Position numbers and translations under genes: made by a program | Notes under the pieces: generated by a model | Database searches by the model: none | Seen by the model: the letters and a program-made list of their open reading frames with translations, nothing else | Told to the model about the DNA's origin: nothing | Assembly: GCF_039831995.1 (NCBI RefSeq) | Contig: NZ_JBDOIO010000004.1 | Coordinates: 744,001 to 808,000, forward strand | DNA from: Paenibacillus pabuli | GTDB lineage: Bacteria; Bacillota; Bacilli; Paenibacillales; Paenibacillaceae | DNA length: 64,000 nucleotides | Direction of reading: 5' to 3' | In this document: positions 29,459 through 38,896 of the stretch, piece by piece | How the letters are laid out: each line of letters opens with the position of its first letter | Position numbering within the stretch: the first letter of the stretch is position 1

Positions 29459-30814
29459 ATGAACAGACATCAAGAGCATTTCATTACAAAATATATGGGT
29501 CAGACATCCTCGCTGGTCTTGGCGGGAATTCAGTGGTTCTTCTTCCTGTTTACCAATACGGTCGTGGTGCCATTATCCATTGGTCATAATTTTCAAATGA
29601 CACCGGATGCCATTGCAGCATCCATGCAGCACGCTTTTCTGCTCACCGGAGCTGTGTGCATTCTGCAGGCTGTGTTCGGGCATCGGTACGCGGTCATGGA
29701 CGGACCGTCCGGTCTGTGGTGGGGCTTGACCCTGAGCCTGACCGTCTCGGCATCTTCTGCCGGCATGAGTCTGGAGCGAATCGGGGGCGGACTTGCTGCC
29801 GGCTTCCTGCTCGCAGGGCTGACCATGATGGTTCTTGGCCGGTTGGGTGCTGCCCATGTGCTGCAGAAGCTGTTTACACCCATGGTCAAGAGCGCAATGT
29901 TGTTTCTCATGACGATTCAGCTGACCATGAATTTCTTCAAAGGCATGATCGGGTATACCGAATTCGGTACATTCAACCTGCCGGTTGCGGCTTTATCTGT
30001 AGCTATTGCGTTTTTGGTCGCCCTGATCCAGCTGAAGGGCAGAGGCAAACTTGGCAACTACTCCATCCTCATTGGTATTGTGACAGGCTGGATTGCCTAC
30101 AGTTTTGTGTTTCCGGGCCAACACGCAGGGTTGTCGGGCAATTCTGGGGGGAGTTTGTTTACGCTGTTTCCTTGGGGGGCACCGACCTGGGAGCCAGGGA
30201 TTGTCGTTACTGCGTTCTTCGTCGGATTGGTCAATATGACAAATTCAATTACAACATTAAGCACGGTCGAGAAAATATATGGAACACAGACGACAGACCA
30301 ACAATATAAACGCTCCTATGTACTAACCGGATTGTTCAGCATGCTATCCGCATGTGTGGGTGTGCTGCCATTTGGTTTATTTGCTTCGTCCATCGGTTTT
30401 CTGGAAAGTACACGAATTTTGCGGCGTGCTGCTTTTATTATCGGGGCAGCCATGTTATGTATTTTGGGGCTCACCCCTTCAATAACTGCTTTTTTTGCGC
30501 AAATACCGCCGAGTGTAGGCAGTGCCGTGCTGTTTGTAGCCTATTTGCAAATGTTTGGAACGGCGCTCAGGACCATTGAAGGCACCACGTTTAATTCCAA
30601 AACGATCTACCGCGTGGCTCTGCCTGTGCTAACCGGAGTTGCCGTGATGAACATCCCTGCTGAAGCCTTTCAGGCATTACCGATTTACCTTATTCCGATT
30701 ATCAGCAATGGTCTCGTGATCGGAGTTATGGTCTCGCTTATTCTGGAGAAAAGTGTGAACTGGTCCAAAATGGAGAGTGCTTCTACCGCGAGCAAAACCG
30801 TTACTTCACCATGA
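29459..30814 (+). CDS. NCS2 family uracil/xanthine permease
   Basis: A 451-residue membrane protein with about 12-14 helices. Family features are the QWFFFLFTNTVVVPLSIG opening, AVMDGPSGLWWG, and the later FVGLVNMTNSITTLSTVE. It most resembles the B. subtilis YbbY-type purine/uracil permeases and should import a nucleobase by proton symport. The ribosome binding site is weak and distant. Its last 14 bases overlap the 3' end of the convergent PilZ gene, with no terminator between. Confidence 0.85.
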   Translation: MNRHQEHFITKYMGQTSSLVLAGIQWFFFLFTNTVVVPLSIGHNFQMTPDAIAASMQHAFLLTGAVCILQAVFGHRYAVMDGPSGLWWGLTLSLTVSASSAGMSLERIGGGLAAGFLLAGLTMMVLGRLGAAHVLQKLFTPMVKSAMLFLMTIQLTMNFFKGMIGYTEFGTFNLPVAALSVAIAFLVALIQLKGRGKLGNYSILIGIVTGWIAYSFVFPGQHAGLSGNSGGSLFTLFPWGAPTWEPGIVVTAFFVGLVNMTNSITTLSTVEKIYGTQTTDQQYKRSYVLTGLFSMLSACVGVLPFGLFASSIGFLESTRILRRAAFIIGAAMLCILGLTPSITAFFAQIPPSVGSAVLFVAYLQMFGTALRTIEGTTFNSKTIYRVALPVLTGVAVMNIPAEAFQALPIYLIPIISNGLVIGVMVSLILEKSVNWSKMESASTASKTVTSP

Positions 30815-31178
30815 TTCTTCCCTGTCCGGCAAGCATGCGCAGTTCTCTGGATAGGCGATCTTGGTTTCCATCCGGTATTTCTAGCTGAACGCCGTAATGC
30901 CAGGTTTCGTTCTCTTCGTTGCCCCAACGCAGCGTTCCTTCCAGATCTAAGGGATCTTCAAAAAGAAGCAGATTCATTCCGATCCGAATTTCATTGGACT
31001 CGACATGGAGGTTTAGCGGAAACGAAAGTTGGCATCCGGATCGGCTGATATCGATCAATTCGGCCTGAATGGGTTTATGCGGGGCAGAGACTCCGTTAAT
31101 GCTGATAATGTAAATTTCAAACGTGATGGGTTCCTTCAATGTATAACGAAAAGGCTCTCTTCTAAGGTTGATTGACAT
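30801..31178 (-). CDS. PilZ domain protein
   Basis: A 125-residue single-domain PilZ protein. The c-di-GMP-binding RxxxR lies in NLRREPFRY and the D.S..G motif in LIDISRSGCQL. It likely acts as a c-di-GMP receptor; a GGDEF protein is encoded at 57.8 kb. ATG 31178 follows GGAGGAAACT; upstream codons in frame lack a site. The 3' end overlaps the permease gene. Confidence 0.85.
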   Translation of the reverse strand: MSINLRREPFRYTLKEPITFEIYIISINGVSAPHKPIQAELIDISRSGCQLSFPLNLHVESNEIRIGMNLLLFEDPLDLEGTLRWGNEENETWHYGVQLEIPDGNQDRLSRELRMLAGQGRIMVK

Positions 31179-31287
31179 AGTTTCCTCCACAAAGTTCAAA
31201 AGATTCATATTATGGTTATATCGTCAATTTGTACCCGAAAATGAAGAGATACAGCCCTGTTTGCATTGAAGGAGATCCAACACCATA

Positions 31288-31752
31288 TCAGGTAAAAGTG
31301 AGCCCAATGCTCGCACTCGCAGACCGTGGATCATAGCTGGAATATATCGAGCCCCAGGGGAGCCTGTATTCCAGGTAGGGATAGGGTTTGGAGCGGTTAA
31401 TTTGCGGTGCAGCGGCAATCTGTTCACGAAGCCACTCATCATGGGCCAGCTTGCGCTTCATCTCACCTGCCTCGGTCCAGTCATCCCATGAAGAGGGAAA
31501 TTCACTGCCATCCAGTGCCAAACTGGCCTGAACCAGCCGGGCCTGATGGAAACACAAGGCGAGGTAAAATGCGTTGTCACCTGCAGCAGTATCTGATTTG
31601 AATCTGTACCACGTATACCCCGTAGTAAGTCTTTGAACCTCGGTGCTATTCTCCCTGTAAAACAAGCTTGCCTTCAATTCCTCTTCCGTAAGGCCAGAGT
31701 ACAATTTCAAGCTATCGTGAACCTGAATGACGCCTCGTTCCCATCCATCCAT
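31288..31752 (-). CDS. Hypothetical protein
   Basis: A 154-residue soluble protein, Trp- and Tyr-rich (GYTWYRFKSDTAAGDN, SWDDWTEAGEMKRKL), with no membrane segment or motif I recognise. ATG 31752 follows GAGGG; an in-frame ATG at 31776 has no site. It is divergent from the HEAT-repeat gene. Confidence 0.6.
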   Translation of the reverse strand: MDGWERGVIQVHDSLKLYSGLTEEELKASLFYRENSTEVQRLTTGYTWYRFKSDTAAGDNAFYLALCFHQARLVQASLALDGSEFPSSWDDWTEAGEMKRKLAHDEWLREQIAAAPQINRSKPYPYLEYRLPWGSIYSSYDPRSASASIGLTFT

Positions 31753-31819
31753 ATTACAATCCCTCACCCATTGCATTTTTTCACAAGTATAGCATACACA
31801 GATTTAGCCCCTGGGTTCC

Positions 31820-31848
31820 TTTAACCCCGATGCCCAGCTTGATATAAT
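31820..31848 (+). promoter_or_regulatory. Promoter of HEAT-to-DUF5412 gene run
   Basis: TTTAAC, 17 bases, perfect TATAAT, 55 bases before the HEAT-repeat start codon. Confidence 0.65.
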
Positions 31849-31902
31849 GGTTGGATACGGTTCTGATTCCTCACTTGGATCAGATGGGAAGGAGCGGATG
31901 AA

Positions 31903-33486
31903 ATGCGGCAATTATCTTCTGAATTTCGGTATAAACTGGAGCAGCTCGGGACGGGAGCGGAACAGGAAACCGCCGAACAACTCCGTCAGCTTGGTCAATC
32001 CGGAGTGTATATCCTGATCCCTAGCCTGTTACGAATGATGGATGAGGACAGTACTGTCATCCGTCAGGCAGCGGAGCAGGCGATTGCTCGTTTGCTGGAA
32101 GCATGTCCAGTAACCGAGCTGGTTTGGCTGAATGAGCATGTTAGGGAATGGCGCCCCTCTCCCGTTATTTGGAAGCGGGTCGTGGAACGTGAGGTACATA
32201 GGATAGAACAGGCCAGTACAATTCGTTTATCCATGTTGACGATGCATTGGAGCGGATACATCAGAGAGGCTGCGGTTAGAAGAATGATCCGGGAGGATGA
32301 GTCCTATAGCTTTGCTTATTTGCTGCTTCGGTTGAATGACTGGGTGCCCGAAATTCGCCTTTTGGCGAGAGCGGCACTGGAACTTAAATTGAAGCCCGAG
32401 CATGCCAAGCTGTGGATGGAGAATATCATGCTTGTGGAGCGGCTTCGAATCTGTGGGCGGGATAATTTCGAGTCTTTTATCGAATCCGTACATCACCTGC
32501 TGCGTCAGAAGGAATGCCGATTTGTCATTCATACGGCGCGGGTATCTCCTGTAGCCAGCATTCGTCAGTTCGCATTTCGGATTTCGCTCGAAGCAGAGGG
32601 GACGGATGCGGGTATGATTATGGAGCAGGCTTTACGGGATGAGGAGCCTTCCATCCGGCGATGGGCAGCTCAGCGAGTAGATCGCATGTTGTCGGGCCAG
32701 AAGCTGAGAGAGGCCCTTCTTCACATGCAGCTGGACAGTGTGCCTTCAATCCGCCGGGAAGGTCTGGCTGTACTTGCCACCATGTATCCCGATGATGCGA
32801 AGGCAATCATAATCGACCGGCTTCTCGATTCGGACCTGTCTGTACGAGATACGGCACGGAGGTACGCCAAACCGTGGATGAAGGTGAGTTATGCGGAGTG
32901 GTATCTTGATGTCATCTGGAGCGAAGATCAAGACCATCTCGCTGCAGCCATTTCAGGTCTGGGAGAGACGGGGGACAAGACAGACGCAGAGGTGCTGTAT
33001 GAATATGCGAAGCATCCATCGATTGCCGTACGAAAAGCAGTTATCCGCGGATTAATGCGGCTGGACGCTTCTTCATACGGAATGCATTTTGTACATTCGC
33101 TAAAAAGCCCGCAACCTGGCATTTCCCGGGAAGCCTGCCGTGCACTTATGCATCATCCCTATCTTATTCAGCCTGATGAAATGGCTGGTCTGTTGTCGGA
33201 CCCTGATGCCCTGCCTCATGTCGTTCGCAATGTGCTGCGCATGATCTCCTCCATGAGCAGATGGAGTCAGCTTGGACTGCTGCTGCAGCAGCTTCCAGCA
33301 GCCAGGGAGGAATGGGTGAAGCGCGCAATTCAGCGCCAGTTGTACAACTGGGCCAGATACCCGAACCGCAGCAATGGCGGTAGAGTGTCCGCGGCAGAAC
33401 GGGAACGCCTTCTCAAGCTGCTGTCGTTATGCGGGGAGGAACTGGATAACGATCTGCTGCATCGCTTGGAGTGGCTAATGCAATAA
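31903..33486 (+). CDS. HEAT-repeat protein
   Basis: A 527-residue all-helical protein with repeated 30-40-residue helical pairs, e.g. SGYIREAAVRRMIRED, DEEPSIRRWAAQRVD, SVPSIRREGLAVLATM, DSDLSVRDTARRYA and HPSIAVRKAVIRGL. It is a scaffold or binding protein without a catalytic domain. ATG follows AAGGAG. It starts a run of five same-strand genes (31.9-35.9 kb) spaced 13-63 bases apart. Confidence 0.85.
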   Translation: MRQLSSEFRYKLEQLGTGAEQETAEQLRQLGQSGVYILIPSLLRMMDEDSTVIRQAAEQAIARLLEACPVTELVWLNEHVREWRPSPVIWKRVVEREVHRIEQASTIRLSMLTMHWSGYIREAAVRRMIREDESYSFAYLLLRLNDWVPEIRLLARAALELKLKPEHAKLWMENIMLVERLRICGRDNFESFIESVHHLLRQKECRFVIHTARVSPVASIRQFAFRISLEAEGTDAGMIMEQALRDEEPSIRRWAAQRVDRMLSGQKLREALLHMQLDSVPSIRREGLAVLATMYPDDAKAIIIDRLLDSDLSVRDTARRYAKPWMKVSYAEWYLDVIWSEDQDHLAAAISGLGETGDKTDAEVLYEYAKHPSIAVRKAVIRGLMRLDASSYGMHFVHSLKSPQPGISREACRALMHHPYLIQPDEMAGLLSDPDALPHVVRNVLRMISSMSRWSQLGLLLQQLPAAREEWVKRAIQRQLYNWARYPNRSNGGRVSAAERERLLKLLSLCGEELDNDLLHRLEWLMQ

Positions 33487-33515
33487 ATATTCACGATCAG
33501 AGAGGAAGATGAAGG

Positions 33516-33980
33516 ATGGAAGGGACATTTCAATTCGTTACGGGTACGGCAACCATGTGCCTGTACGATCTGGCTTCGTTAAAGCACCGTGTAGAAGAGC
33601 CATCGGACTGGTGGTCCATTCCCCAAGATGAACTGGCAGAGGTGAACGCAGGTCATTGTCTCTTTTTTAATCTGGGCGCGGATGGAATGTATGAGGTAGC
33701 ATGGCGTGTAGATATATCGGAAACAGATGGTGAAATGCAAGAAATGCAAGGTGTTCAGGTGTTCCATCTGCAAGTTCCCTCCGGCAGCGTATTCTTGGGT
33801 GCAGCTGAAGATGTCAGTGGAGGCGAACTGGAGCCGAATGAGTCATGCGAAGGGATAACCTTGCCGCTCCAGCCTGGAAATGTGGCTTGCATGGTCTCAA
33901 GAGAAGGCAATCACATCTCGCTGACGATTCTACCAAGTGCTCAAGGGCACAACGAGCTGGATAGTCTGATCCGGATTTAA
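33516..33980 (+). CDS. DUF6386-like protein
   Basis: A 154-residue protein. The opening TATMCLYDLASLKHR followed by DWWSIPQDELAEVNAGHCLF matches, from memory, the DUF6386 family of beta-rich cytoplasmic proteins often found in immunity-type gene clusters. Function unknown. ATG follows AGAGAGG. Second in the 31.9-35.9 kb run. Confidence 0.7.
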   Translation: MEGTFQFVTGTATMCLYDLASLKHRVEEPSDWWSIPQDELAEVNAGHCLFFNLGADGMYEVAWRVDISETDGEMQEMQGVQVFHLQVPSGSVFLGAAEDVSGGELEPNESCEGITLPLQPGNVACMVSREGNHISLTILPSAQGHNELDSLIRI

Positions 33981-34043
33981 ATATTTTTATAAGGATAGAC
34001 AGGTCTCTAAGAACTGAAGAAAGTTGAGTGGGAGGGATTCACA

Positions 34044-34724
34044 GTGGTGAATTGGAATTACACATCGATCACAGATTCAGATACGCTGCACCATTATATG
34101 CGGATACTCGCTGCACTGGACATTATCATGTCGGAGGAAGAATGGCTTCGCGTACACCGCTATGAAGCAGAGCTGCAGCCTGGTGTGGCTTGGGGGAGTA
34201 TCGATAACGGGGCAGGTGATCACCTGCATGTGTTGTTTACCGAGTCGGGTGCCTTAATCAAGGGATTCGACCATGAATCTCCACTAAGCCCCCACGCTCG
34301 TGAAGATGGCGAAGTCTATCCGGGCATGTATGATGAAGTGCCGGGGGCGTTGAAGGCAGTTCTGCAGGGTCACGAGGAAAGAATGGAACTCGATGATGTT
34401 ACCTTTTGTATCTGGCAGGAAGGAAACGACCCGGAGTGGAAAACTGGAAGCTGGATTCAGCAAGCGTTAATGGAGGAAAGCGAAGACGACGCCACAGGCG
34501 GTGCCGATTTTTTGCTGGGCTATATTGAGGAAACGCCAGAGGCATTCGCTGATTGGGCGGAGGGCTATTATGAATCACATGAACTGCCGCTGTCTGCAAT
34601 AGCTGAAGTCTATGAAGGAAAACCAGTAACGGCCAATTTGATCAAGCAGCTATGTCCTGAACGTAATGTGGAAGCGGCACTGAATGAGCTGCAACAACGT
34701 GGGTATATCGTGGAACGTAGATAA
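34044..34724 (+). CDS. Acidic hypothetical protein
   Basis: A 226-residue acidic protein starting at GTG after GGGAGGG. It contains the motif KGFDHESPLSPHAR and ends with a helical segment (ALNELQQRGYIVERR) that could form a small winged-helix-like fold. I do not recognise the family. It sits 25 bases before the SMI1/KNR4 gene. Confidence 0.65.
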   Translation: MVNWNYTSITDSDTLHHYMRILAALDIIMSEEEWLRVHRYEAELQPGVAWGSIDNGAGDHLHVLFTESGALIKGFDHESPLSPHAREDGEVYPGMYDEVPGALKAVLQGHEERMELDDVTFCIWQEGNDPEWKTGSWIQQALMEESEDDATGGADFLLGYIEETPEAFADWAEGYYESHELPLSAIAEVYEGKPVTANLIKQLCPERNVEAALNELQQRGYIVERR

Positions 34725-34748
34725 TGGAGTAGAAGGAGACAAGCAGCC

Positions 34749-35369
34749 ATGTACGAGCAGCAACTGAAACGCATACACGCGAAGTTAAAGAGTCTTCGAA
34801 GCCTGGACACAGATATGGACCTGTTTGGTGCAGAGAACCATGCGTATGAGATGGGGCGAGTATGGACACCGGAAGAGATCGCGGTGTTTGAACAGAATTG
34901 GAAGATTAAGCTGCCGGAGGAGTATCGGGCTTTTTTGCTGCATATTGGATCGGGTGGCGCAGGCCCATATTACGGACTGGAGAAGCCGGAAAACGGCGTG
35001 TATGCCGTAATTGGATATGATGATGTACTGAATGCTATCTCGGATCCATTTCTCCATATTGAGGCTTGGAACTGGGATTATGACTGGTATGATGACAGCA
35101 AGGAAGAAGAGGAGTGGGATGCGCTGGACCATGAATATTTGGATCCTAAATGGTCGGCGGGCCTGCTGCGCATAAGTGATTTTGGCTGCGGCATTTCCAT
35201 GAATCTGGTCTTGAATGGACCATGCAGCGGGGAGATTTGGACCGATGATCGGGCGAATCGTAACGGTATTTATCCGGATCATTATTGGGGTAATACGGAA
35301 CGTTTGCATTTTCTGGATTGGTATGAGTTATGGCTGGATCGTTCCCTTCGAGAATTGCATGAAGAATAG
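34749..35369 (+). CDS. SMI1/KNR4 (SUKH) family protein
   Basis: A 206-residue SUKH-domain protein. The hallmark LPEEYRAFLLHIGSGGAGPY is followed by GLLRISDFGCGISMNLVLNG and a late WYELWLDRSL. Bacterial SUKH proteins are commonly immunity proteins for polymorphic toxins; no toxin gene is visible here. ATG follows AGAAGGAG. Confidence 0.88.
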   Translation: MYEQQLKRIHAKLKSLRSLDTDMDLFGAENHAYEMGRVWTPEEIAVFEQNWKIKLPEEYRAFLLHIGSGGAGPYYGLEKPENGVYAVIGYDDVLNAISDPFLHIEAWNWDYDWYDDSKEEEEWDALDHEYLDPKWSAGLLRISDFGCGISMNLVLNGPCSGEIWTDDRANRNGIYPDHYWGNTERLHFLDWYELWLDRSLRELHEE

Positions 35370-35382
35370 AGGATTCTCGATA

Positions 35383-35913
35383 GTGAAAAAAATGAGCTGG
35401 TTTGCATTGTTCTCCGTGCTAATCTTATATTTCTTATCGTTTTACTCATTATATTCCAATATGAATAATCAATGGTTAATCGTTCCGCCTGCCTATGTGC
35501 TGCTCGTTACTTCGATATTCGTTCTTGCTCTGGCTATACTTGGTTATAAAGATCGATCGAACAACTTTGCGAAGCTAAGAAGCTGGATCTCGGTGATTCT
35601 CTCCGCAGTCCTCATTTTCCTACTACTTGTTGTTGCATCATTTACTGCGATGTTCTCCGGATCAAAAGTAATACTCACGACGACACATTCGCCAGATCAG
35701 CACTATACACTAAAGTTCTATAAAACGGATGCGGGTGCAATGGGGACATTCGGTATTGTAGGGGAATTACAGGGAGCACTTTGGTTTCGGAAGGTTGTAT
35801 ATTCTGAGCGAAAGACGGATCAAGTCCATTTGGAATGGAGCAATAACCACACCGTTGTCATTAATGGCCGCCAAGTGAATTTATTGCAAGGGGAGACAAG
35901 GATTCCACAATAA
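35383..35913 (+). CDS. DUF5412-like membrane protein
   Basis: About 176 residues. Three hydrophobic segments come first (near residues 4-20, 28-48 and 59-85). A C-terminal extracytoplasmic domain with SPDQHYTLKFYKTDAGAMG and SNNHTVVINGRQVNL recalls the DUF5412 family. GTG 35383 has AGAGG 10 bases upstream. An ATG at 35359 inside the SUKH gene is an alternative that would give translational coupling. Last gene of the run; function unknown. Confidence 0.65.
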   Translation: MKKMSWFALFSVLILYFLSFYSLYSNMNNQWLIVPPAYVLLVTSIFVLALAILGYKDRSNNFAKLRSWISVILSAVLIFLLLVVASFTAMFSGSKVILTTTHSPDQHYTLKFYKTDAGAMGTFGIVGELQGALWFRKVVYSERKTDQVHLEWSNNHTVVINGRQVNLLQGETRIPQ

Positions 35914-36412
35914 TATTTATTGAGGAATCCTACTGTCTATGTACCGCTTTGTAGCACAACACTTTAGATAGGTGATAACTATTTCATATGGTGAAAGTAC
36001 TAATTTGACTTTACATAATAAAATGGGGTTTATAGATAAACTGTACGATGATCTTCAGGAAGCAGAGCGAGATATGATCGAGTTGTAAATAAAATAGGAT
36101 TGGTAGTAGGTAACGTGATCCACTTGAATGAACCAATTAGCCTGTCTTGTGCGTCACAGCGTATAAGCAGGCTTATTTTCGTTTGTCAATATAATATGGA
36201 AGTATATTATTTTGGAAGTCATATAAAATTTCAAATTTAGAATACCGATATACATCATGTAGCGCTTATTTCATGTTTATGAAGTTAATTTGTACTATGC
36301 TACAGCGCGGGGGGGGTTGCGGATTGCGTATAAGCAGGACCATAGACCAATGGAATGTAGTACAGAGTTGCCCTACAACACCACATTTACCTAGATAAAG
36401 GACGGGGAACGT
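35914..36412. other. 500-base AT-rich gap without a supported gene
   Basis: No coding sequence can be supported here. It holds a weak hairpin at 36137-36184 (AGCCTG / CAGGCT then TATTTT), a run of eight G at 36309-36316, and the ribosome binding site AAAGGACGGGG of the chemotaxis receptor. A 21-codon ATG frame at 36023-36088 lacks a ribosome binding site. Confidence 0.6.
36137..36184 (+). terminator. Weak terminator-like hairpin
   Basis: AGCCTG / CAGGCT with a long loop, followed by TTATTTTCG. It is the only candidate end for the preceding gene run. Confidence 0.35.
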
Positions 36413-37945
36413 ATGAATCGGTATGATGAAATTATTTGGAAGAGGAACAAGCTAATCAATATCATTTTGTGGCTTATAGTTGCGATTGGTTTGGGCTTGA
36501 TCTTTTTGCTTCCTAAGCTGGTTGTTTCCAGTAGCATAGCCATTTTATTTGCGGGTTGGGTTACATATGCTAATGTGAAACGAAAACACATTCATTTAAT
36601 TCCTTGGCTGATCACACTGATCATTACAATATGTGGGGTCTACATTGGTTGGGGAGCTGTCAATTTTTCGTTAAGTCTGGTCTTAACTGCAATACTTCTG
36701 CTGTATCCGAACAAAAAGTTTTTTATGATTGGATTTTTCATATCACTCGCAAATAGTGTTCTTCAGTTATTTGTTATAAATACAGAAAATACGATAGACT
36801 TGATTGGGAATATTGTTAACGTGGGCATGTTCGCCCTTACTGGAGCCATCCTGATGTTAGTCTCCCATTTAAATCAAAGACTTTTCCTGGACAGCGAAGT
36901 CCGCTGGCAGGAAGTAGAGCAATCCAAACAAAGAGTAGAGACCATGATGGAACGTGTCAAAGCTTCGGTGGAAGGCCTGTCTCTCTATACGGATCAACTG
37001 AAGCAAAAAGTTGACGCGACTGGGTCCATTACAAATGAAGTGACGCTTGGATTCAGTGAAGTGGCCAAAGGCGTGGAGTTCCAGGCGACCAGCGTAGCGG
37101 AAATTTCGGAATCCCTCTCCCTGTCGGATCATCATATCCGTGATGTTGCTTCCTACTCGTCTCAAATGAAAGAACTGTCCGCCAGTATGGCATCCAGCAC
37201 GGAAACGGGAAGTGCACAGATGGACCATCTGAATGTGCAGATGCAGGAACTCTATGAGACGATTGATACCACGGCTTCCGATATGAGAAAGTTCAATGAG
37301 GAAAGTGAAGCGATGTCCCTGATGTTGAACAGTATCTCGGATATTGCGAACCAGACCAACCTGCTTGCACTCAATGCTGCGATCGAAGCCGCTCGTGCAG
37401 GTGAACATGGACGCGGATTTGCGGTGGTTTCGGAGGAAGTTCGCAAGCTGGCGGAGCACTCTGGTCAGTCGGCAAATGACATTGGCACCATTTTGACCCG
37501 GTTAAAAGGGCAGACTCAGGCGTTGACGGATCGCTTCGAACGCATTCGCCTTGCTCTTCAAGAAGGAAGAGACAGCGTGCAAACTGCAGAAGTTGTTTTC
37601 CGTACCATTAATAGCAATTCCCAGGAAGTGCTGAACCAGGCCATGGATATTGAGAGCAGTTCCGCAACGATGAAGGAATCCTCCACTAAAGTGGTGAATG
37701 AGGTTTCCGAGATTTCTAGTGTAACTCAGCAATCCAGTGCCGCTACGGAAGAGATTCTTGCCAGTATGGAGGAGCAGCGCAGCCTGACTCAGAAGATGGT
37801 GGACAGCTTCGGTGAGCTGGAACAACTGATTCTGAACCTGAATGAGCTGGTTTCAGATCATCAGATGTCTTCTTCTGTCACTGAAGAGAAGGCTGGTGAT
37901 CGTCCTTCACCGAGTGTGGCACCGATGGATACGCTGTCAGCTTAG
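36413..37945 (+). CDS. Methyl-accepting chemotaxis protein
   Basis: A 510-residue receptor. The first about 150 residues hold about five or six membrane helices with very short loops, so there is no extracellular ligand domain and sensing is likely within or at the membrane. The cytoplasmic coiled coil has the conserved hairpin tip [20 protein letters not shown] and [11 protein letters not shown]. No HAMP domain is evident. ATG follows AAAGGACGGGG. It lies alone with its own terminator. Confidence 0.93.
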   Translation: MNRYDEIIWKRNKLINIILWLIVAIGLGLIFLLPKLVVSSSIAILFAGWVTYANVKRKHIHLIPWLITLIITICGVYIGWGAVNFSLSLVLTAILLLYPNKKFFMIGFFISLANSVLQLFVINTENTIDLIGNIVNVGMFALTGAILMLVSHLNQRLFLDSEVRWQEVEQSKQRVETMMERVKASVEGLSLYTDQLKQKVDATGSITNEVTLGFSEVAKGVEFQATSVAEISESLSLSDHHIRDVASYSSQMKELSASMASSTETGSAQMDHLNVQMQELYETIDTTASDMRKFNEESEAMSLMLNSISDIANQTNLLALNAAIEAARAGEHGRGFAVVSEEVRKLAEHSGQSANDIGTILTRLKGQTQALTDRFERIRLALQEGRDSVQTAEVVFRTINSNSQEVLNQAMDIESSSATMKESSTKVVNEVSEISSVTQQSSAATEEILASMEEQRSLTQKMVDSFGELEQLILNLNELVSDHQMSSSVTEEKAGDRPSPSVAPMDTLSA

Positions 37946-37976
37946 AGGCAGGTTAACCTTTAGTAGAAAATGTAGA

Positions 37977-38012
37977 GTCCGCCCGAACGTTCGTCGTGGG
38001 GCGGGCTTTTTT
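37977..38012 (+). terminator. Rho-independent terminator
   Basis: GTCCGCCC / GGGCGGGC followed by TTTTTT after the chemotaxis receptor. Confidence 0.88.
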
Positions 38013-38096
38013 GCTGCCAAGTGGTGACTTGAACCCCGTGTATATCTCCTTTACAGTGTAAATGTAGAATGTGAAGTACAAGGAGGAGAATGGTTA

Positions 38097-38804
38097 ATGA
38101 ATTGGCTTGAAATCAGTAAGTCCAAAGATGTGAAACAAGCTTGCGAAGCAGTACATAGCCTGGATATCAATGAGCGGGATGAACGGAGACGTACACCGCT
38201 TATGCTTTTTCTGACGTATCGCATGCCAGCTGAGGCCATTAAATGTCTGTTAGAACAGCAAGCAGACTTGGATGCTGAGGACAAACTCGGCGATACCGCT
38301 CTAAAAAAAGCTGTGAAGTTCAAGCAGATCGAAGCCATCCAGCTCTTGCTTGAATATGGGGTGAAGCTGGACTCTACATATGGAATTCAGGCGACGGCCT
38401 GGAATGCAGCTAGACGGGATCCGGCCATTGCAGATATGCTGCTCGGTACCACGGGATCGGTAAGACTTCGGCTGACCCAGGCGGAGAAAGCAATCGTGGA
38501 TGAGATTTTGTACGAAGAATCTTCAGAGAAGGCAGCCGCGAAGATCCGTGAGCTGGATTCAGCTGTACTTCTGCATGCTGTGGTGGACGGGTACAACTGG
38601 GATGACAGTCCCGCACCTATGCTGGCTGCTTGTGAACATCCTGCTTGTGCCGAGATCACGCTGCTGGACATGGTAGAGCTGCTGGATGCCGATTATTGGC
38701 TGGAGATGGACGAAGATGAAGTGAACCAAAGCGAAGATGGACCCGGTTATCGCCGGCTTGCCGAGCTATTAAGAGTGAAGTGTCCAACAGAATCCCCCGA
38801 ATGA
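38097..38804 (+). CDS. Ankyrin-repeat plus DUF4274-like protein
   Basis: A 235-residue protein. About three ankyrin repeats (RRRTPLMLFLTYRMPAEAIK, KLGDTALKKAVKFKQIEAIQ) are followed by a region (about 155-205) with VVDGYNWDDSPAPMLAACEH that matches the YNWDDG-type motif of DUF4274. Function unknown; a protein-binding role is likely. ATG 38097 follows AAGGAGG; an ATG at 38090 gives a 6-codon dead end. Confidence 0.78.
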   Translation: MNWLEISKSKDVKQACEAVHSLDINERDERRRTPLMLFLTYRMPAEAIKCLLEQQADLDAEDKLGDTALKKAVKFKQIEAIQLLLEYGVKLDSTYGIQATAWNAARRDPAIADMLLGTTGSVRLRLTQAEKAIVDEILYEESSEKAAAKIRELDSAVLLHAVVDGYNWDDSPAPMLAACEHPACAEITLLDMVELLDADYWLEMDEDEVNQSEDGPGYRRLAELLRVKCPTESPE

Positions 38805-38821
38805 AGTGAAGAATACAAAAC

Positions 38822-38861
38822 AAGAGCATGGTCTGTAAGCAACTAGAGATGCTCTTTTTTT
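38822..38861 (+). terminator. Rho-independent terminator
   Basis: AAGAGCAT / ATGCTCTT followed by TTTTTT after the ankyrin-DUF4274 gene. Confidence 0.85.
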
Positions 38862-38896
38862 CATTGTGTTAAATAACGGTTATCCTAGGCGTACAC

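Noticed and set aside
36023..36088. 21-codon frame MGFIDKLYDDLQEA...
   Set aside because: No ribosome binding site and no clear homologue; at most a remnant.
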